Of a stretch of 61,236 bases of DNA, positions 44,536 through 52,942 are shown one piece after another. The DNA is from Candidatus Obscuribacterales bacterium (GTDB lineage Bacteria; Cyanobacteriota; Vampirovibrionia; Obscuribacterales; Obscuribacteraceae), in the NCBI GenBank assembly GCA_019745415.1, contig JAIETF010000062.1:1-61236 (forward strand). The letters are read 5' to 3'. A program made the position numbers and the translations under genes. The notes beneath the pieces are model-generated. The model did not search any database and was not told the DNA's origin. It worked only from the letters and a program-made list of their open reading frames with translations. Each line of letters starts with the position of its first letter. The first letter of the stretch is position 1.

Positions 44536-45419
44536 AAGTACGCACCTTCTCTATCGTTGCCGGCTCGATGGCATGCAACGCAAAATGTCCTTTCTGCGTC
44601 GCGCACATGACACCGGCCAACGGCATCTCCTCAAAGGAGCCGGCTGTGAACTGGCGAAACTTCCGCAAAGCCTGCCAGTTCGCACGGGACGGAGGCTGCG
44701 TCACGGCGATGATCACCTCGAAAGGTGAGCCCACCATCTTCCCCGACCAAGTCACGCGCTTCCTGAAGGAGCTGTCGACCTTCAATTTCCCAGTCCTGGA
44801 GCTGCAGACCAACGGCATCCTCATCGCCGACGGTGAAACCAAAAGGGTCAGCGACGAACACCTGCAAGCTTGGTATGACGCGGGGCTGAACATGGTCGCC
44901 ATCTCGGTCTGTCACTGGGAGCGCGAAATGAACAAGCGCATCTACATGGGCGAGCAGAGCAAGCGCGACTACATCGACCTGCCGGCGCTCATCGAAAAGC
45001 TGCATCGTTTCGGCTTCTCCGTTCGCCTGGCCGTGGTCATGCTCAAGGGCTTCATCGACAGCCCCGAAGCTGTGGACAAGATGATCGAGTTCGCTCGCAC
45101 CCACAAGGTCGAACAGCTCACCTTCCGCCCGGTTTCCAAGCCGGACAAGAGCGAAAACGAGAAAGTTTTCCAGTGGACCAGCAGCAATCACGTGCCCGCC
45201 ACGCTGGAAGCGGAGGTGAACCAACACCTGGCCTCGCAGGGCACCGTGCTGAACAATCTCACTCACGGCGCCACTGTCTATGACGTGAATGGACAGAACG
45301 TCTGCATGACCAACTGCCTGACCGTCCAGCCCGACAACGAAGAGATGCGTCAGATCATCTTCTTCCCTGACGGTCACCTGCGCTACGCCTGGCAGCACGC
45401 CGGCGCCATCATCTTCTAA
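44532..45419 (+). CDS. Radical SAM enzyme
   Basis: The protein has 295 residues. C15-x3-C19-x2-C22 (SMACNAKCPFC) binds the 4Fe-4S cluster that cleaves S-adenosylmethionine. The SAM-side motif GGCVTAMITSKGEPTIFPD and the barrel strands (LELQTNGILI, MVAISVCHW, VRLAVVMLKGF) are present. It is short and lacks a SPASM-type Cys cluster (only C257/C261-like Cys late in VCMTNCLT), so the substrate cannot be named. It overlaps NAD kinase by four bases in the same C/G-ending codon class, suggesting a role tied to pyridine nucleotides or to a small peptide or RNA in the island. Confidence 0.9.
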   Translation: MKVRTFSIVAGSMACNAKCPFCVAHMTPANGISSKEPAVNWRNFRKACQFARDGGCVTAMITSKGEPTIFPDQVTRFLKELSTFNFPVLELQTNGILIADGETKRVSDEHLQAWYDAGLNMVAISVCHWEREMNKRIYMGEQSKRDYIDLPALIEKLHRFGFSVRLAVVMLKGFIDSPEAVDKMIEFARTHKVEQLTFRPVSKPDKSENEKVFQWTSSNHVPATLEAEVNQHLASQGTVLNNLTHGATVYDVNGQNVCMTNCLTVQPDNEEMRQIIFFPDGHLRYAWQHAGAIIF

Positions 45420-45428
45420 CTTATGCTA

Positions 45429-45466
45429 GAGGCGGGTTCTCGAAACTGTAAACGGGAACCCGCCTC
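45429..45466 (+). terminator. GC-rich hairpin after the radical SAM gene
   Basis: The arms GAGGCGGGTTC and GAACCCGCCTC (45429-45439, 45456-45466) are fully complementary. No T-run follows, and the next gene starts 22 bases later, so it could be a processing or partial-termination site. Confidence 0.7.
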
Positions 45467-45487
45467 GGCTCAGCCTGAGGAAGTCAA

Positions 45488-45811
45488 ATGACCACAAGCG
45501 TTCTACTCTTCACCGTCGCCTTACTGGTGACGGTGTCTTCGGCGGGTGGAGCTTTCTTTTTAGTTCACAACCTCACCCTGAGCTACTTTGCCCACAAGAA
45601 ACGTTTTCTGGGCAGGAGACCGCAGGGTGCGAAGGAAAAGCTCGCATACGCACTCACTCTCAGCGGCGCCTTAGTTGCGGCTCTGGGAATCGCTTTCATG
45701 ATCGCCTCATACGCCATCAGCACCTGGGGACGCACACTCGGTCTGGCGGTGACTATAGGCATCTCGATCGGTATCGTTCTGAGCTATCTTGCTGATGCCA
45801 AAAGAATCTAA
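45488..45811 (+). CDS. Small membrane protein
   Basis: This 107-residue protein has three predicted membrane helices (VLLFTVALLVTVSSAGGAFFLV; ALTLSGALVAALGIAFMIASYAI; TLGLAVTIGISIGIVLSYL) and a basic loop between the first two (AHKKRFLGRRPQGAKEK). It has a GAGGAAG ribosome site. No family is recognised. It is followed by its own terminator. Confidence 0.7.
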   Translation: MTTSVLLFTVALLVTVSSAGGAFFLVHNLTLSYFAHKKRFLGRRPQGAKEKLAYALTLSGALVAALGIAFMIASYAISTWGRTLGLAVTIGISIGIVLSYLADAKRI

Positions 45812-45847
45812 TTGCAAGGTTTCGCCTGGCGCTATCACCATTCCAAA

Positions 45848-45888
45848 TTGACTCGAGTCCAGAAATAACCTCCCTGGACTCGAGTCAA
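45848..45888 (+). terminator. Hairpin terminator with self-symmetric arms
   Basis: The arms TTGACTCGAGTCCAG and CTGGACTCGAGTCAA (45848-45862, 45874-45888) are complementary over 15 bases; each arm contains the palindrome GACTCGAGTC. TTTCTC follows closely. It ends the small membrane protein gene. Confidence 0.85.
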
Positions 45889-46455
45889 ACTTTCTCACTC
45901 GAAATTAAAAATCAAAATTTTACTACTCCATTTAGTGACTCAAAGAAAAAAAGACAAAAGAAAAAGGGATAGTTTTAAGGGTCAACACCAGAACTAAAAA
46001 ACCAGCTTGCAAGCAGGCTGCCAAGAGAGAAGTCTGCGGAGCGAGACTCTCTTTGTCTCTAAAAACCAAAGAACCAAGATAGCAAGAAATTCTCGAGAAT
46101 TTCTTGCTATCTTCGGAGAGAACCTGAACCTAATGGGTCTATGCACAGCCACGCCATCTTGGCATCATTCATTCTGAAAAACTTCTTCCCTGCGAAAGCA
46201 GGCAAAAAGAGATATCCAACAGCAATAGGAAACTGAGCACCTTGTCTCAAGCAGCCTGCCTCAGCGGGTATACACAACCTATTTTGCAAGACTGCGCGAG
46301 CAATTCTTGATTGTGTTTTCGTCTTCTGATTTGCTAAGAGAACCGTACTTACTTCTTTTCTTAGCTGAGCAAAAATCCTCCTATAACCTTCAGCATCCCC
46401 TCCCAACAATCATTTAGACGAAGATTTTCGACGAAGTCTTTGTCAGGAGAAATTC
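45889..46455. other. Intergenic stretch with the fourth palindrome copy
   Basis: No supported gene is seen. A hairpin (AGAGAAGTCT and AGACTCTCT, about 46026-46052) precedes the 32-bp palindrome at 46079-46110. A 100-codon minus-strand frame at 46107-46409 is not protein-like and is not accepted. Confidence 0.55.
46076..46113. repeat. 32-bp palindrome, copy 4 (perfect, symmetric over 38 bases)
   Basis: The core at 46079-46110 is identical to copy 2. Flanking AAG and CTT extend the symmetry to 38 bases. It is intergenic. Confidence 0.95.
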
Positions 46456-46878
46456 ATGCTTTTGAACATTGCCCTGGCGCTTCTGGCGCTGGTAGTGCTG
46501 TTTGCCCTCTTCGCTCGTCAGCGCCAGTCGCGTGCCAACGAAAAATCCGGCGTTGCCTCTGGAAACGTGGAAGCCAAGAAAAACACCCTGCGCGGCGAAA
46601 TTCATTCGCTCGAACTTGGTATTCGCCAAGTGCAGGGCTATATCGACCACCTCAAGGGCGAAGAAGAGGAAATCAAGGAAGCCCGCAGCGCGGCCACTGC
46701 CGAGCTCTTGAAGGCTTCCGAGTTGAAGGGCTCAATCGAAGCCGCCATCGAGACTTCGACCACAGAGGCGCAAGTCGACGGTCTGGCGCTCGGGCTCGAA
46801 CAGGCTCGCAGTCATGTGCGCAAAGCGCGCAGCTTGTCGCTGCACGAGCAGCAACAAGAAGAAGACGAAGACAAATAA
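46456..46878 (+). CDS. Membrane-anchored coiled-coil protein
   Basis: The protein has 140 residues. One N-terminal membrane helix (LLNIALALLALVVLFALFA) is followed by a long helical coiled coil (KKNTLRGEIHSLELGIRQVQGYIDHLKGEEEEIKEA...) and an acidic tail. A GTCAGGAG ribosome site precedes the ATG. It is the first of three consecutive genes of the same style. Confidence 0.75.
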   Translation: MLLNIALALLALVVLFALFARQRQSRANEKSGVASGNVEAKKNTLRGEIHSLELGIRQVQGYIDHLKGEEEEIKEARSAATAELLKASELKGSIEAAIETSTTEAQVDGLALGLEQARSHVRKARSLSLHEQQQEEDEDK

Positions 46879-46895
46879 ATCGAAAGGGAGTATCT

Positions 46896-47411
46896 ATGAA
46901 GACTCTAATATTGCTGGCGGCTTTCATCGCTTTCTTGTATCTGCTTCGTAAACGCTCCGCATCGCCATCCGACGGCGTCAGCCAAAGCGCGGAAGAGAGC
47001 TCGGGCAAAAGAGATCAACTGGTTTCTCCGCCGAGCTCACTGCCGGTTGCGCCACAAGCTCAAGTATCACCGGCGCCCCAGATGCAATCTCAGCTTCCTC
47101 CCCAGTTGGCGGATGAGATTGCCAATGGACTTCTGGAAGAGCCACTCGTGAAAGTGGTGCTGTTGGCTCGTCGCATCGATCGAGCTCGCTCTCGGCTTGA
47201 TAGTCTGGCTGCGCCGGACAAAGCCGAGCATGAAGCGGAGCTTCGGATCATCAAAGAGCAGCTGCGGTGCGCGGCCTTCGAGAAGGAGCTCCTGCTTTCG
47301 GTTTTCACCGGACATCATCCCAATCAAAGCGCCATCGATACCGACTGGTGCTTCACCGCAGCCGAACTCTATCTCAAGTTTGCAGATGAGCGGCTCAAGA
47401 CACTGAACTGA
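46896..47411 (+). CDS. Membrane-anchored protein of unknown function
   Basis: The protein has 171 residues. A single N-terminal membrane helix (TLILLAAFIAFLYLL) is followed by a Pro/Ser/Gln-rich linker (about 25-65) and a helical C-terminal domain (ARRIDRARSRLDSLAAPDKAEHEAELRIIKEQLRCAAFEKELLLSVFTG). ATG 46896 follows AAAGGGAG. It begins 17 bases after the preceding gene's stop, in another frame. Confidence 0.72.
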   Translation: MKTLILLAAFIAFLYLLRKRSASPSDGVSQSAEESSGKRDQLVSPPSSLPVAPQAQVSPAPQMQSQLPPQLADEIANGLLEEPLVKVVLLARRIDRARSRLDSLAAPDKAEHEAELRIIKEQLRCAAFEKELLLSVFTGHHPNQSAIDTDWCFTAAELYLKFADERLKTLN

Positions 47412-47423
47412 CACGGAATAATC

Positions 47424-48170
47424 ATGAAGACGCTGATGAGACTCGCCTGGGCGGGTCTGTTGAGCTTCCTCCTGTGCATGATCATTTCTCTCTGGAACAT
47501 CAACTCCGACCCAGCCCTGAGCGGTCTCTTCTTGGGTCTGGCTTTACCCTCGGCAGGACTCTTCTTTGGAGGCATGCTGGGAGCGCATCATCACATCGAA
47601 GAGACCGACGGTGAGAGGGCAGCACGCTGCCTTCACACCGCTCGTTGGCTCAACCGCCAGTTGCAGGACCACATGCAGGCAGGCGAAAAGCTGCAGGCAG
47701 AAGTGGACAATCTGAGCGGTCGGCTTGCCTCTAAATCACTCGATATCGCACTCGCTCTCAAGAGCGAACAGGATACCGAAAGTCTCAATCGCCTGCGCCT
47801 TGAATTCGCCGAAACAGCCGAGTCGATTCTGAGCTCGGCAAAAGCTGCCTACTATCTACAAAAGCGCCTCAATGCCTATGCCGCGGAGACGACTCGGCTG
47901 AAGGCGATGGCAGATCAGGCGGAAGCAAAAATTCGCATGGCACATTTGCTCTCGAAAGGGCGCACTTGGATCGGCGGACCACCGGTCGCCGGACAGTACA
48001 TACTGGTCGGCGAGATCGAGCCGCAGAGGCTCTTGATCATCACCCATGAGGTATTTAAGACAAAGCTCAAGCTCGCAGAAGAAGCCGGCGCCCAACTGGC
48101 GTACAGCACAAAGCAGGCTTCAGCCTATCTTGATGCCTTGTCGCACAATCTCACTTTGGCAAAGAAATGA
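47424..48170 (+). CDS. Two-helix membrane protein with coiled-coil domain
   Basis: The protein has 248 residues. Two N-terminal membrane helices (LAWAGLLSFLLCMIISLW; GLFLGLALPSAGLFFGGML) precede an all-helical region (QLQDHMQAGEKLQAEVDNLSGRL...) up to the end. No known family. It begins 12 bases after the preceding stop, so the three genes form one operon that may act as a membrane-bound complex. Confidence 0.72.
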   Translation: MKTLMRLAWAGLLSFLLCMIISLWNINSDPALSGLFLGLALPSAGLFFGGMLGAHHHIEETDGERAARCLHTARWLNRQLQDHMQAGEKLQAEVDNLSGRLASKSLDIALALKSEQDTESLNRLRLEFAETAESILSSAKAAYYLQKRLNAYAAETTRLKAMADQAEAKIRMAHLLSKGRTWIGGPPVAGQYILVGEIEPQRLLIITHEVFKTKLKLAEEAGAQLAYSTKQASAYLDALSHNLTLAKK

Positions 48171-48227
48171 GCTTGTGCTCTTAATCCGAAAACACACTCA
48201 AGCAATCTCTCCGCAAAGGAAAATATC

Positions 48228-48419
48228 ATGAACACCAACGACAAGAAGAGCGGCGGCTGCGGCTGCGGCGGTAAGGGCAAGGGCAACTGCGGCAAGCCCG
48301 ACTGCAAGGGCAAGAAGAAGGACGCTCAGCCCACCCAGGCGCCGGCCACAACCCCGACCGGCGACAGCACCGGCGGCGGCAAGAAGAAGCTCGACTGCGG
48401 CTGCGGCGGCAAGAAGTAA
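48228..48419 (+). CDS. Small Cys/Gly/Lys-rich protein
   Basis: This 63-residue protein is built from Cys-Gly-Cys-Gly-Gly-Lys motifs at both ends (GCGCGGKGKGNCGKPDC at the start, LDCGCGGKK at the end) with a Thr/Pro/Ala linker between. In total it has seven Cys. The pattern suggests metal binding (metallothionein-like) or a modified peptide precursor. A strong AAAGGAAA ribosome site and a strong terminator show that it is expressed as its own gene. There is no signal peptide. Confidence 0.75.
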   Translation: MNTNDKKSGGCGCGGKGKGNCGKPDCKGKKKDAQPTQAPATTPTGDSTGGGKKKLDCGCGGKK

Positions 48420-48457
48420 TCTGAAGCGCAGCTGATTCACCATCGGCTGCATTGAGT

Positions 48458-48493
48458 CCACCGGTCAGACCCAAAATCTGACCGGTGGCTTTT
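48458..48493 (+). terminator. Intrinsic terminator after the Cys/Gly-rich gene
   Basis: The 12-base arms CCACCGGTCAGA and TCTGACCGGTGG around CCCAAAA are followed by CTTTT. Confidence 0.92.
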
Positions 48494-48776
48494 ATTCCAT
48501 CTTTCAGAAACAGCAACCCTTCTGCTTACCGAGACCGACCGTAAGCGCCTCTGGTCAAAACCTAAATTGCCGTCACCGCAACAAAACCCCGGTGCATCAG
48601 CCAAAATCTAATCAGAGTCTCTCATTTTTACCCCGATCTTACTATTTCTTATAATATAACAGAAGTCAAAAAAAACTGAACCAGCTTGCCTTAAGACGAG
48701 AAGAAGCAAAGTCGCCGGTTGAACGGGACCTTGCTTCTCTCTAGGCTTTGTTTCTCTCTAGACTTATTCAGGGTCA
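48494..48776. other. Intergenic stretch with a minus-strand terminator
   Basis: No gene is seen. The arms AGAAGCAAAGTC and GACCTTGCTTCT (48702-48713, 48727-48738) pair over 12 bases with one G-U on the minus strand and could terminate the FCP1-like gene. Confidence 0.55.
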
Positions 48777-49331
48777 TTATCCGATAGTCCCTGAACTGCG
48801 CCAGTGTCGCTTCTCGACCGTGCGAAAGTTGGGCTGGCTAGCCAGGTTCTTCAGGTAAACACAAAGCAACTTGAGTTCCGAGTCCTCGGTGCAGCCCTCG
48901 AAAGCACGAACATAGACAGCATTGCCGAAGTTCCGCTCGCAGTTCCGCTCCAGGTCTTCGACTATGAGAACACGCCGCAGGTCGAAGCCTTTCTTCTTCA
49001 CCTTGCGCAGGTCCTTGATGTAATAGACATCATGCACTTCGTGGTCGAAGCGACGGGTGCAGCGACGCGAACTCCAGACAAACAGAGGCGCATTCAGACC
49101 GGCAAAGAGCTTTTCCACGGTAGGTTCGACATAGTCGCTACTTCCGGCAGACCAGACCGCCAGGTCAAAAACTTCCTGCATGGCGACGAGAAACTGACGC
49201 AGATGCGGACGGAGATAGACATGAAAGCCGCAAACTCGCAAGTCGGCAGGACGCTCGAGCGGCTTTTCCAGGGTGTGAACAAGTGTCTCGTCCAGATCAA
49301 GGACGAGCAAGGGCTTAGGATTCCCATTCAT
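48777..49331 (-). CDS. FCP1/NLI-interacting-factor-like HAD phosphatase
   Basis: The protein has 184 residues. The signature DLDETLVHT near the N-terminus (D12, D14 of the chosen start) is the form typical of FCP1-type phosphatases, followed by VYLRPHLRQFLVAMQEVFDLAVWSAGSSDYVEPTVEKL and a late VLIVEDLERNCERNFGNAVYV. In eukaryotes such enzymes dephosphorylate the RNA polymerase II tail; in bacteria the role is unknown. ATG 49331 follows AAAGG; starts at 49346 and TTG 49367 also exist. Its codon use is of the C/G-ending class. Confidence 0.85.
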   Translation of the reverse strand: MNGNPKPLLVLDLDETLVHTLEKPLERPADLRVCGFHVYLRPHLRQFLVAMQEVFDLAVWSAGSSDYVEPTVEKLFAGLNAPLFVWSSRRCTRRFDHEVHDVYYIKDLRKVKKKGFDLRRVLIVEDLERNCERNFGNAVYVRAFEGCTEDSELKLLCVYLKNLASQPNFRTVEKRHWRSSGTIG

Positions 49332-50055
49332 GACCGGACCTTTCATCAGGTTAGCGTTTGGTTGCAAGCCTCTTCAACTGCAAGCGCTGTCTGGCAACGT
49401 TGAAGTGAAGCGATAGGCTCATGTGGCTTGGGCTGTTAGGCTTATTTAGGCTAGAAGTTCTGAAAGTCCAACGAGAAAATGTGTTTACAAAAGACAATTC
49501 CTAACCCTAGTGCATGGCACTCCTAGCAGTCAACCAGAAGAGTCCAACCGGTTCAGGACAGTGCCATAAAGCTTACGACAACTGATTGATAGCGCTAACT
49601 ACGCAATCCGGCATCACACAGCGGCAGCGTCCCAGAAGGAGTTACGCCTAGCTGCGCCAGCACCTTAACAAAGCACCAATCAGCCACCAGTTGTCAACAA
49701 CCTCAAAGCAATTGACAGGTAGCGCTAAGTCTTTGTTGTCAAGATGAGATTCAATTAGCTTCTTTTGCTCATCCACCCTTGCGTATCTTTTAGTCATCTC
49801 TTTCATTCCATATCGGTCTTGTCTCTCGACTAAATCAATCCAGAAACGCAAGTTCAGCTCTTACTTGTACCGACTCTCGGTGCTCGTTCCAGACTGACTG
49901 CGTTCCTGCATACAGCCATGATGGTTGTTGATTGATTGAGACAGATGCGGCAGAAGACTTTCGACGGTTCGAGCAAGCTTGCTTCGCTTTGAACCGACCG
50001 CCCGGCCTGTGGAAGAAGAGCAAACCTCTCGTAAACTCATCAACAGGAGTTAACT
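49332..50055. other. Long intergenic stretch before tldD
   Basis: There is no convincing gene; a 67-codon minus-strand frame at 49648-49851 is protein-like in composition but has no ribosome site. A hairpin, CGGTTC/GAACCG around a near-palindrome (49965-49996), lies in the probable leader of tldD. Confidence 0.45.
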
Positions 50056-51501
50056 ATGAAACTGAATAGCAATGGATCCGCAACACTCGAGAAGCTGTTC
50101 GGCGTCACCGTCGCGCAGCTGGAAGCTGTCATCGACCTGGCCATCGCCGGCAGCCCGACTGCTTACTGCGATATCTACCTGCAGTCTGGCTCTTCCGAAT
50201 CTCTCGGCTTCGACGAAGGCATCCTGAAGAGCACCAGCAAGTCGCTGGTCAAGGGCGCCGGAGTGCGAGTCGTCATCGGCGACAAGGTTGGCTACAGCTG
50301 CGTCGACAACGTCAACGTCACCAACCTGAAGAAGGCGGCTCGTGTGGCTCGCGCCATCATCGCCTACAACAACGGCAACACCACGGTCCAGGCCGACGCC
50401 GACGAGAAAACGCCGCACAACCTCTACCCCTACCAGGTCTCGCCGGTGAGCGTGCCTCGCGCCGACAAGGTGGCGATGCTGCGCATTGCCGACGAGGAAG
50501 CCCGCAAGTTCGACCCGCGCATCAAGAAGGTGAGCGTCTCGCTTGCCACCTCCGACGAGACCGTGATCATCGCCAATTCCTTCGGCGACTTCGTGGTCGA
50601 CCATCGTCCCATGGTGCGCTTCAACGTCTCGTGCCTGGCCGAAGAGGGCAACCGTCGCGAGTCGGCTGGCGCCGGCGGTGGCGGTCGTCATGAATTCAGC
50701 CTGCTCCAGGACAACGGCACCTTCCTGGAATTCACCCGCACGGCCGCTGCCGACGCAGTCGGTCTGCTCAGTGCCGAACCGGCTCCCGCCGGCGAAATGA
50801 CCGTCGTCCTCGGCTCCGGCTGGCCCGGCGTGCTCATCCACGAGGCGGTCGGTCACGGTCTGGAAGGCGACTTCAACCGCAAGGGCATCTCGGCCTTCTC
50901 GGGCAAGATCGGCGAAAAGGTCGCATCCGACCTCTGCACGGTCATCGACGACGGCACCATGGTTGGTCGCCGCGGCTCGCTCAACGTCGACGACGAAGGC
51001 ACGCCCACCCGGCGCAACGTTCTCATCGAGAACGGCGTGCTCAAGGGCTACATGCAGGATCGCCTGAACGCCACCCTCATGGGTGTGCCGCTCACCGGCA
51101 ACGGTCGCCGCGAAAACTACCGCTGCCAGCCCATGCCGCGCATGACCAACACTTTCCTCGACAACGGCGACCACGATCCCCAAGAGATCATCGCCTCGGT
51201 CAAGCGGGGACTGTACGCCACCACCTTCGGTGGCGGACAGGTGGACATCACCAGCGGCAGCTTCACCTTCTCCGCCACGGGCGCCTTCCTCATCGAGGAT
51301 GGCAAGATCACCCGCCAGGTGAAGGGCGCCACCCTGATCGGCAACGGTCCCAAGGCGCTGCACAAGGTGACCATGGTCGGCAACGACATGGCACTGGACC
51401 GCGGCGTGGGCTCCTGCGGCAAGTCGGGACAGAACGTTCCGGCCGGCGTCGGCCAGCCCACCATTCGTATCGAAGAAGTCGTCGTCGGCGGCTCGAAGTA
51501 A
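50056..51501 (+). CDS. tldD: TldD metalloprotease subunit
   Basis: The protein has 481 residues, family length. TldD with TldE forms a heterodimer that degrades unfolded peptides and cuts leader peptides from modified peptides such as microcin B17. The zinc motif H262-E-A-V-G-H267 (HExxxH) lies in VLIHEAVGHGLEGDF; the C-terminal part has the family's CGKSGQNVPAGVGQP metal-site Cys region. ATG 50056 has a CAGGAG ribosome site. It is 24 bases upstream of the partner gene. No YcaO or other obvious peptide-modifying enzyme is adjacent. Confidence 0.96.
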   Translation: MKLNSNGSATLEKLFGVTVAQLEAVIDLAIAGSPTAYCDIYLQSGSSESLGFDEGILKSTSKSLVKGAGVRVVIGDKVGYSCVDNVNVTNLKKAARVARAIIAYNNGNTTVQADADEKTPHNLYPYQVSPVSVPRADKVAMLRIADEEARKFDPRIKKVSVSLATSDETVIIANSFGDFVVDHRPMVRFNVSCLAEEGNRRESAGAGGGGRHEFSLLQDNGTFLEFTRTAAADAVGLLSAEPAPAGEMTVVLGSGWPGVLIHEAVGHGLEGDFNRKGISAFSGKIGEKVASDLCTVIDDGTMVGRRGSLNVDDEGTPTRRNVLIENGVLKGYMQDRLNATLMGVPLTGNGRRENYRCQPMPRMTNTFLDNGDHDPQEIIASVKRGLYATTFGGGQVDITSGSFTFSATGAFLIEDGKITRQVKGATLIGNGPKALHKVTMVGNDMALDRGVGSCGKSGQNVPAGVGQPTIRIEEVVVGGSK

Positions 51502-51525
51502 TCAACGGGTAAAGGAGAACTGAAT

Positions 51526-52866
51526 ATGAAAACGACTCAGATCAACAAGCTCAAAGATACCGCCCGCTTCGTCATCGCCGAAGCGGCTCGGCTTGGCGCC
51601 AGCCAGGCCGAAGTCTTCGTGTCGGTCGGCGACTCCGTCGAACTGGAGGTCCGCGAGGGGCAGGTGGAGACCCTGGAGGGCGCGCAGAGCGGCTCGATCA
51701 GCTTCACCGCCTACGTGGGCAAGCGCAAAGCCAGCATGGGCATCACCGACTTCCGTCGGCGCCCGCTCACCAAGCTGGTGCGCGAGACCATCGCCATGGC
51801 TCGCGACGCCCAGGAAGACGACTGCGCCGGTCTGGCCGATCCCAAGTACCTGGCCAAGAACGTGCAGCCCATCGCCGGCATGATGGACGAAAGCCTCGCG
51901 GGCACGCCCATCGAGCGCAAGATCGAACTGGCCATCGCCCTCGAGAAGGCGGCTCTGGCGACCGATCCCCGCATCGGGGTCGGCCGCTCCACCGGCTTCT
52001 CCGACAGCACCGGCTACCGGGTCTATGCCAACAGCCACGGCTTCCTGGAAGGCTATGGCAGCTCGTCCTGCTACATCTCCACCCAGGTGGTGGCACGGGA
52101 CGAGAACGGCATGCAGACCGGCGGCTGGGCCTCTTCGAGCCGCAGCCTGGCTGGGCTGGAGAGCCCCGAGAAGGTCGGGCGCATCGCCGCCGAACGCGCC
52201 TTGCGTCAGCTCTCGCCACGCTCGGTGCCTTCGCAGGAAGTGCCGGTCGTCTTCGACCAGTCGATGGCTGCGCGCCTCATCTCGCAGTTCATCGGCGCCA
52301 CCTCCGGCGATGCCGTCTACCAGAAGCGCTCCTTCTTGATCGGCAAGGTCGGCGAGAAGGTGGCGGCGAAGGGCATCACCATCGTGGACGACGGCACCAT
52401 CCCCGGCGCCCCCGGCTCACGCCCCTTCGACGGCGAAGGACTGCCTATCGGCAAGCGCATCCTGGTCGAGGACGGACAGCTCAAGACCTACATCGTCTCG
52501 GTCTATGCCGCCCGCAAGCTGGGCTGCGAGCCGAACGGCGGCGGCGTGAGCAACCTCTACCTGCAGGCCGGCGAGCATAGCCCCGAAGCGATCATCGCTT
52601 CGATCCAGAACGGTCTCTACCTGACCTCGGTCTCGGGACAGGGCTTCAACCCCGTCACCGGCGACTACTCGGTCGGCGCCACCGGCATCTGGATCAAGGA
52701 CGGCAAACTCGACCATGCGGTCGAGGAAATCACCGTCGCGGGCAACATCCTGACGATGTTCGAGAACATCGAGATGGTCGGCAACGATCTGGAGTTCCGC
52801 TCCTCGGTCAACGCCCCGACCATCAAGATCTCGCGCATGATGGTGGCAGGCAAGGGCAAGAACTAA
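51526..52866 (+). CDS. pmbA: TldE (PmbA) subunit
   Basis: The protein has 446 residues, similar to TldD but without HExxxH, as expected for the non-catalytic partner; it forms the other half of the peptide chamber. Conserved parts include QVETLEGAQSGSISFTAYVGKRKAS, VVFDQSMAARLISQFIGATSGDAV, LPIGKRILVEDGQLKTYIVS and the final VGNDLEFRSSVNAPTIKISRMMVAG. AAAGGAGA precedes the ATG. It ends with a strong terminator. Confidence 0.95.
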   Translation: MKTTQINKLKDTARFVIAEAARLGASQAEVFVSVGDSVELEVREGQVETLEGAQSGSISFTAYVGKRKASMGITDFRRRPLTKLVRETIAMARDAQEDDCAGLADPKYLAKNVQPIAGMMDESLAGTPIERKIELAIALEKAALATDPRIGVGRSTGFSDSTGYRVYANSHGFLEGYGSSSCYISTQVVARDENGMQTGGWASSSRSLAGLESPEKVGRIAAERALRQLSPRSVPSQEVPVVFDQSMAARLISQFIGATSGDAVYQKRSFLIGKVGEKVAAKGITIVDDGTIPGAPGSRPFDGEGLPIGKRILVEDGQLKTYIVSVYAARKLGCEPNGGGVSNLYLQAGEHSPEAIIASIQNGLYLTSVSGQGFNPVTGDYSVGATGIWIKDGKLDHAVEEITVAGNILTMFENIEMVGNDLEFRSSVNAPTIKISRMMVAGKGKN

Positions 52867-52882
52867 CTTGCCTGTCTGACAT

Positions 52883-52914
52883 GACCGCTCCAGCTCTCGC
52901 TGGAGCGGTCTTTC
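52883..52914 (+). terminator. Intrinsic terminator after the tldD-tldE operon
   Basis: The 12-base arms GACCGCTCCAGC and GCTGGAGCGGTC around TCTC are followed by TTTCTTTC. Confidence 0.94.
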
Positions 52915-52942
52915 TTTCACTTCCGTCTTTCAGGAGCCGATT

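Noticed and set aside
46107..46409. 100-codon minus-strand frame
   Set aside because: It starts at the end of a palindrome copy, has unlikely composition and no ribosome site.
49648..49851. 67-codon minus-strand frame
   Set aside because: Composition is protein-like but the start is TTG without a ribosome site and no family is recognisable; left as undecided within the intergenic entry.
49861..50043. tRNA-like sequence on the minus strand upstream of tldD
   Set aside because: The hairpin and GGTTC-like bases looked suggestive, but no acceptor stem, anticodon stem or T-arm of proper geometry could be built.
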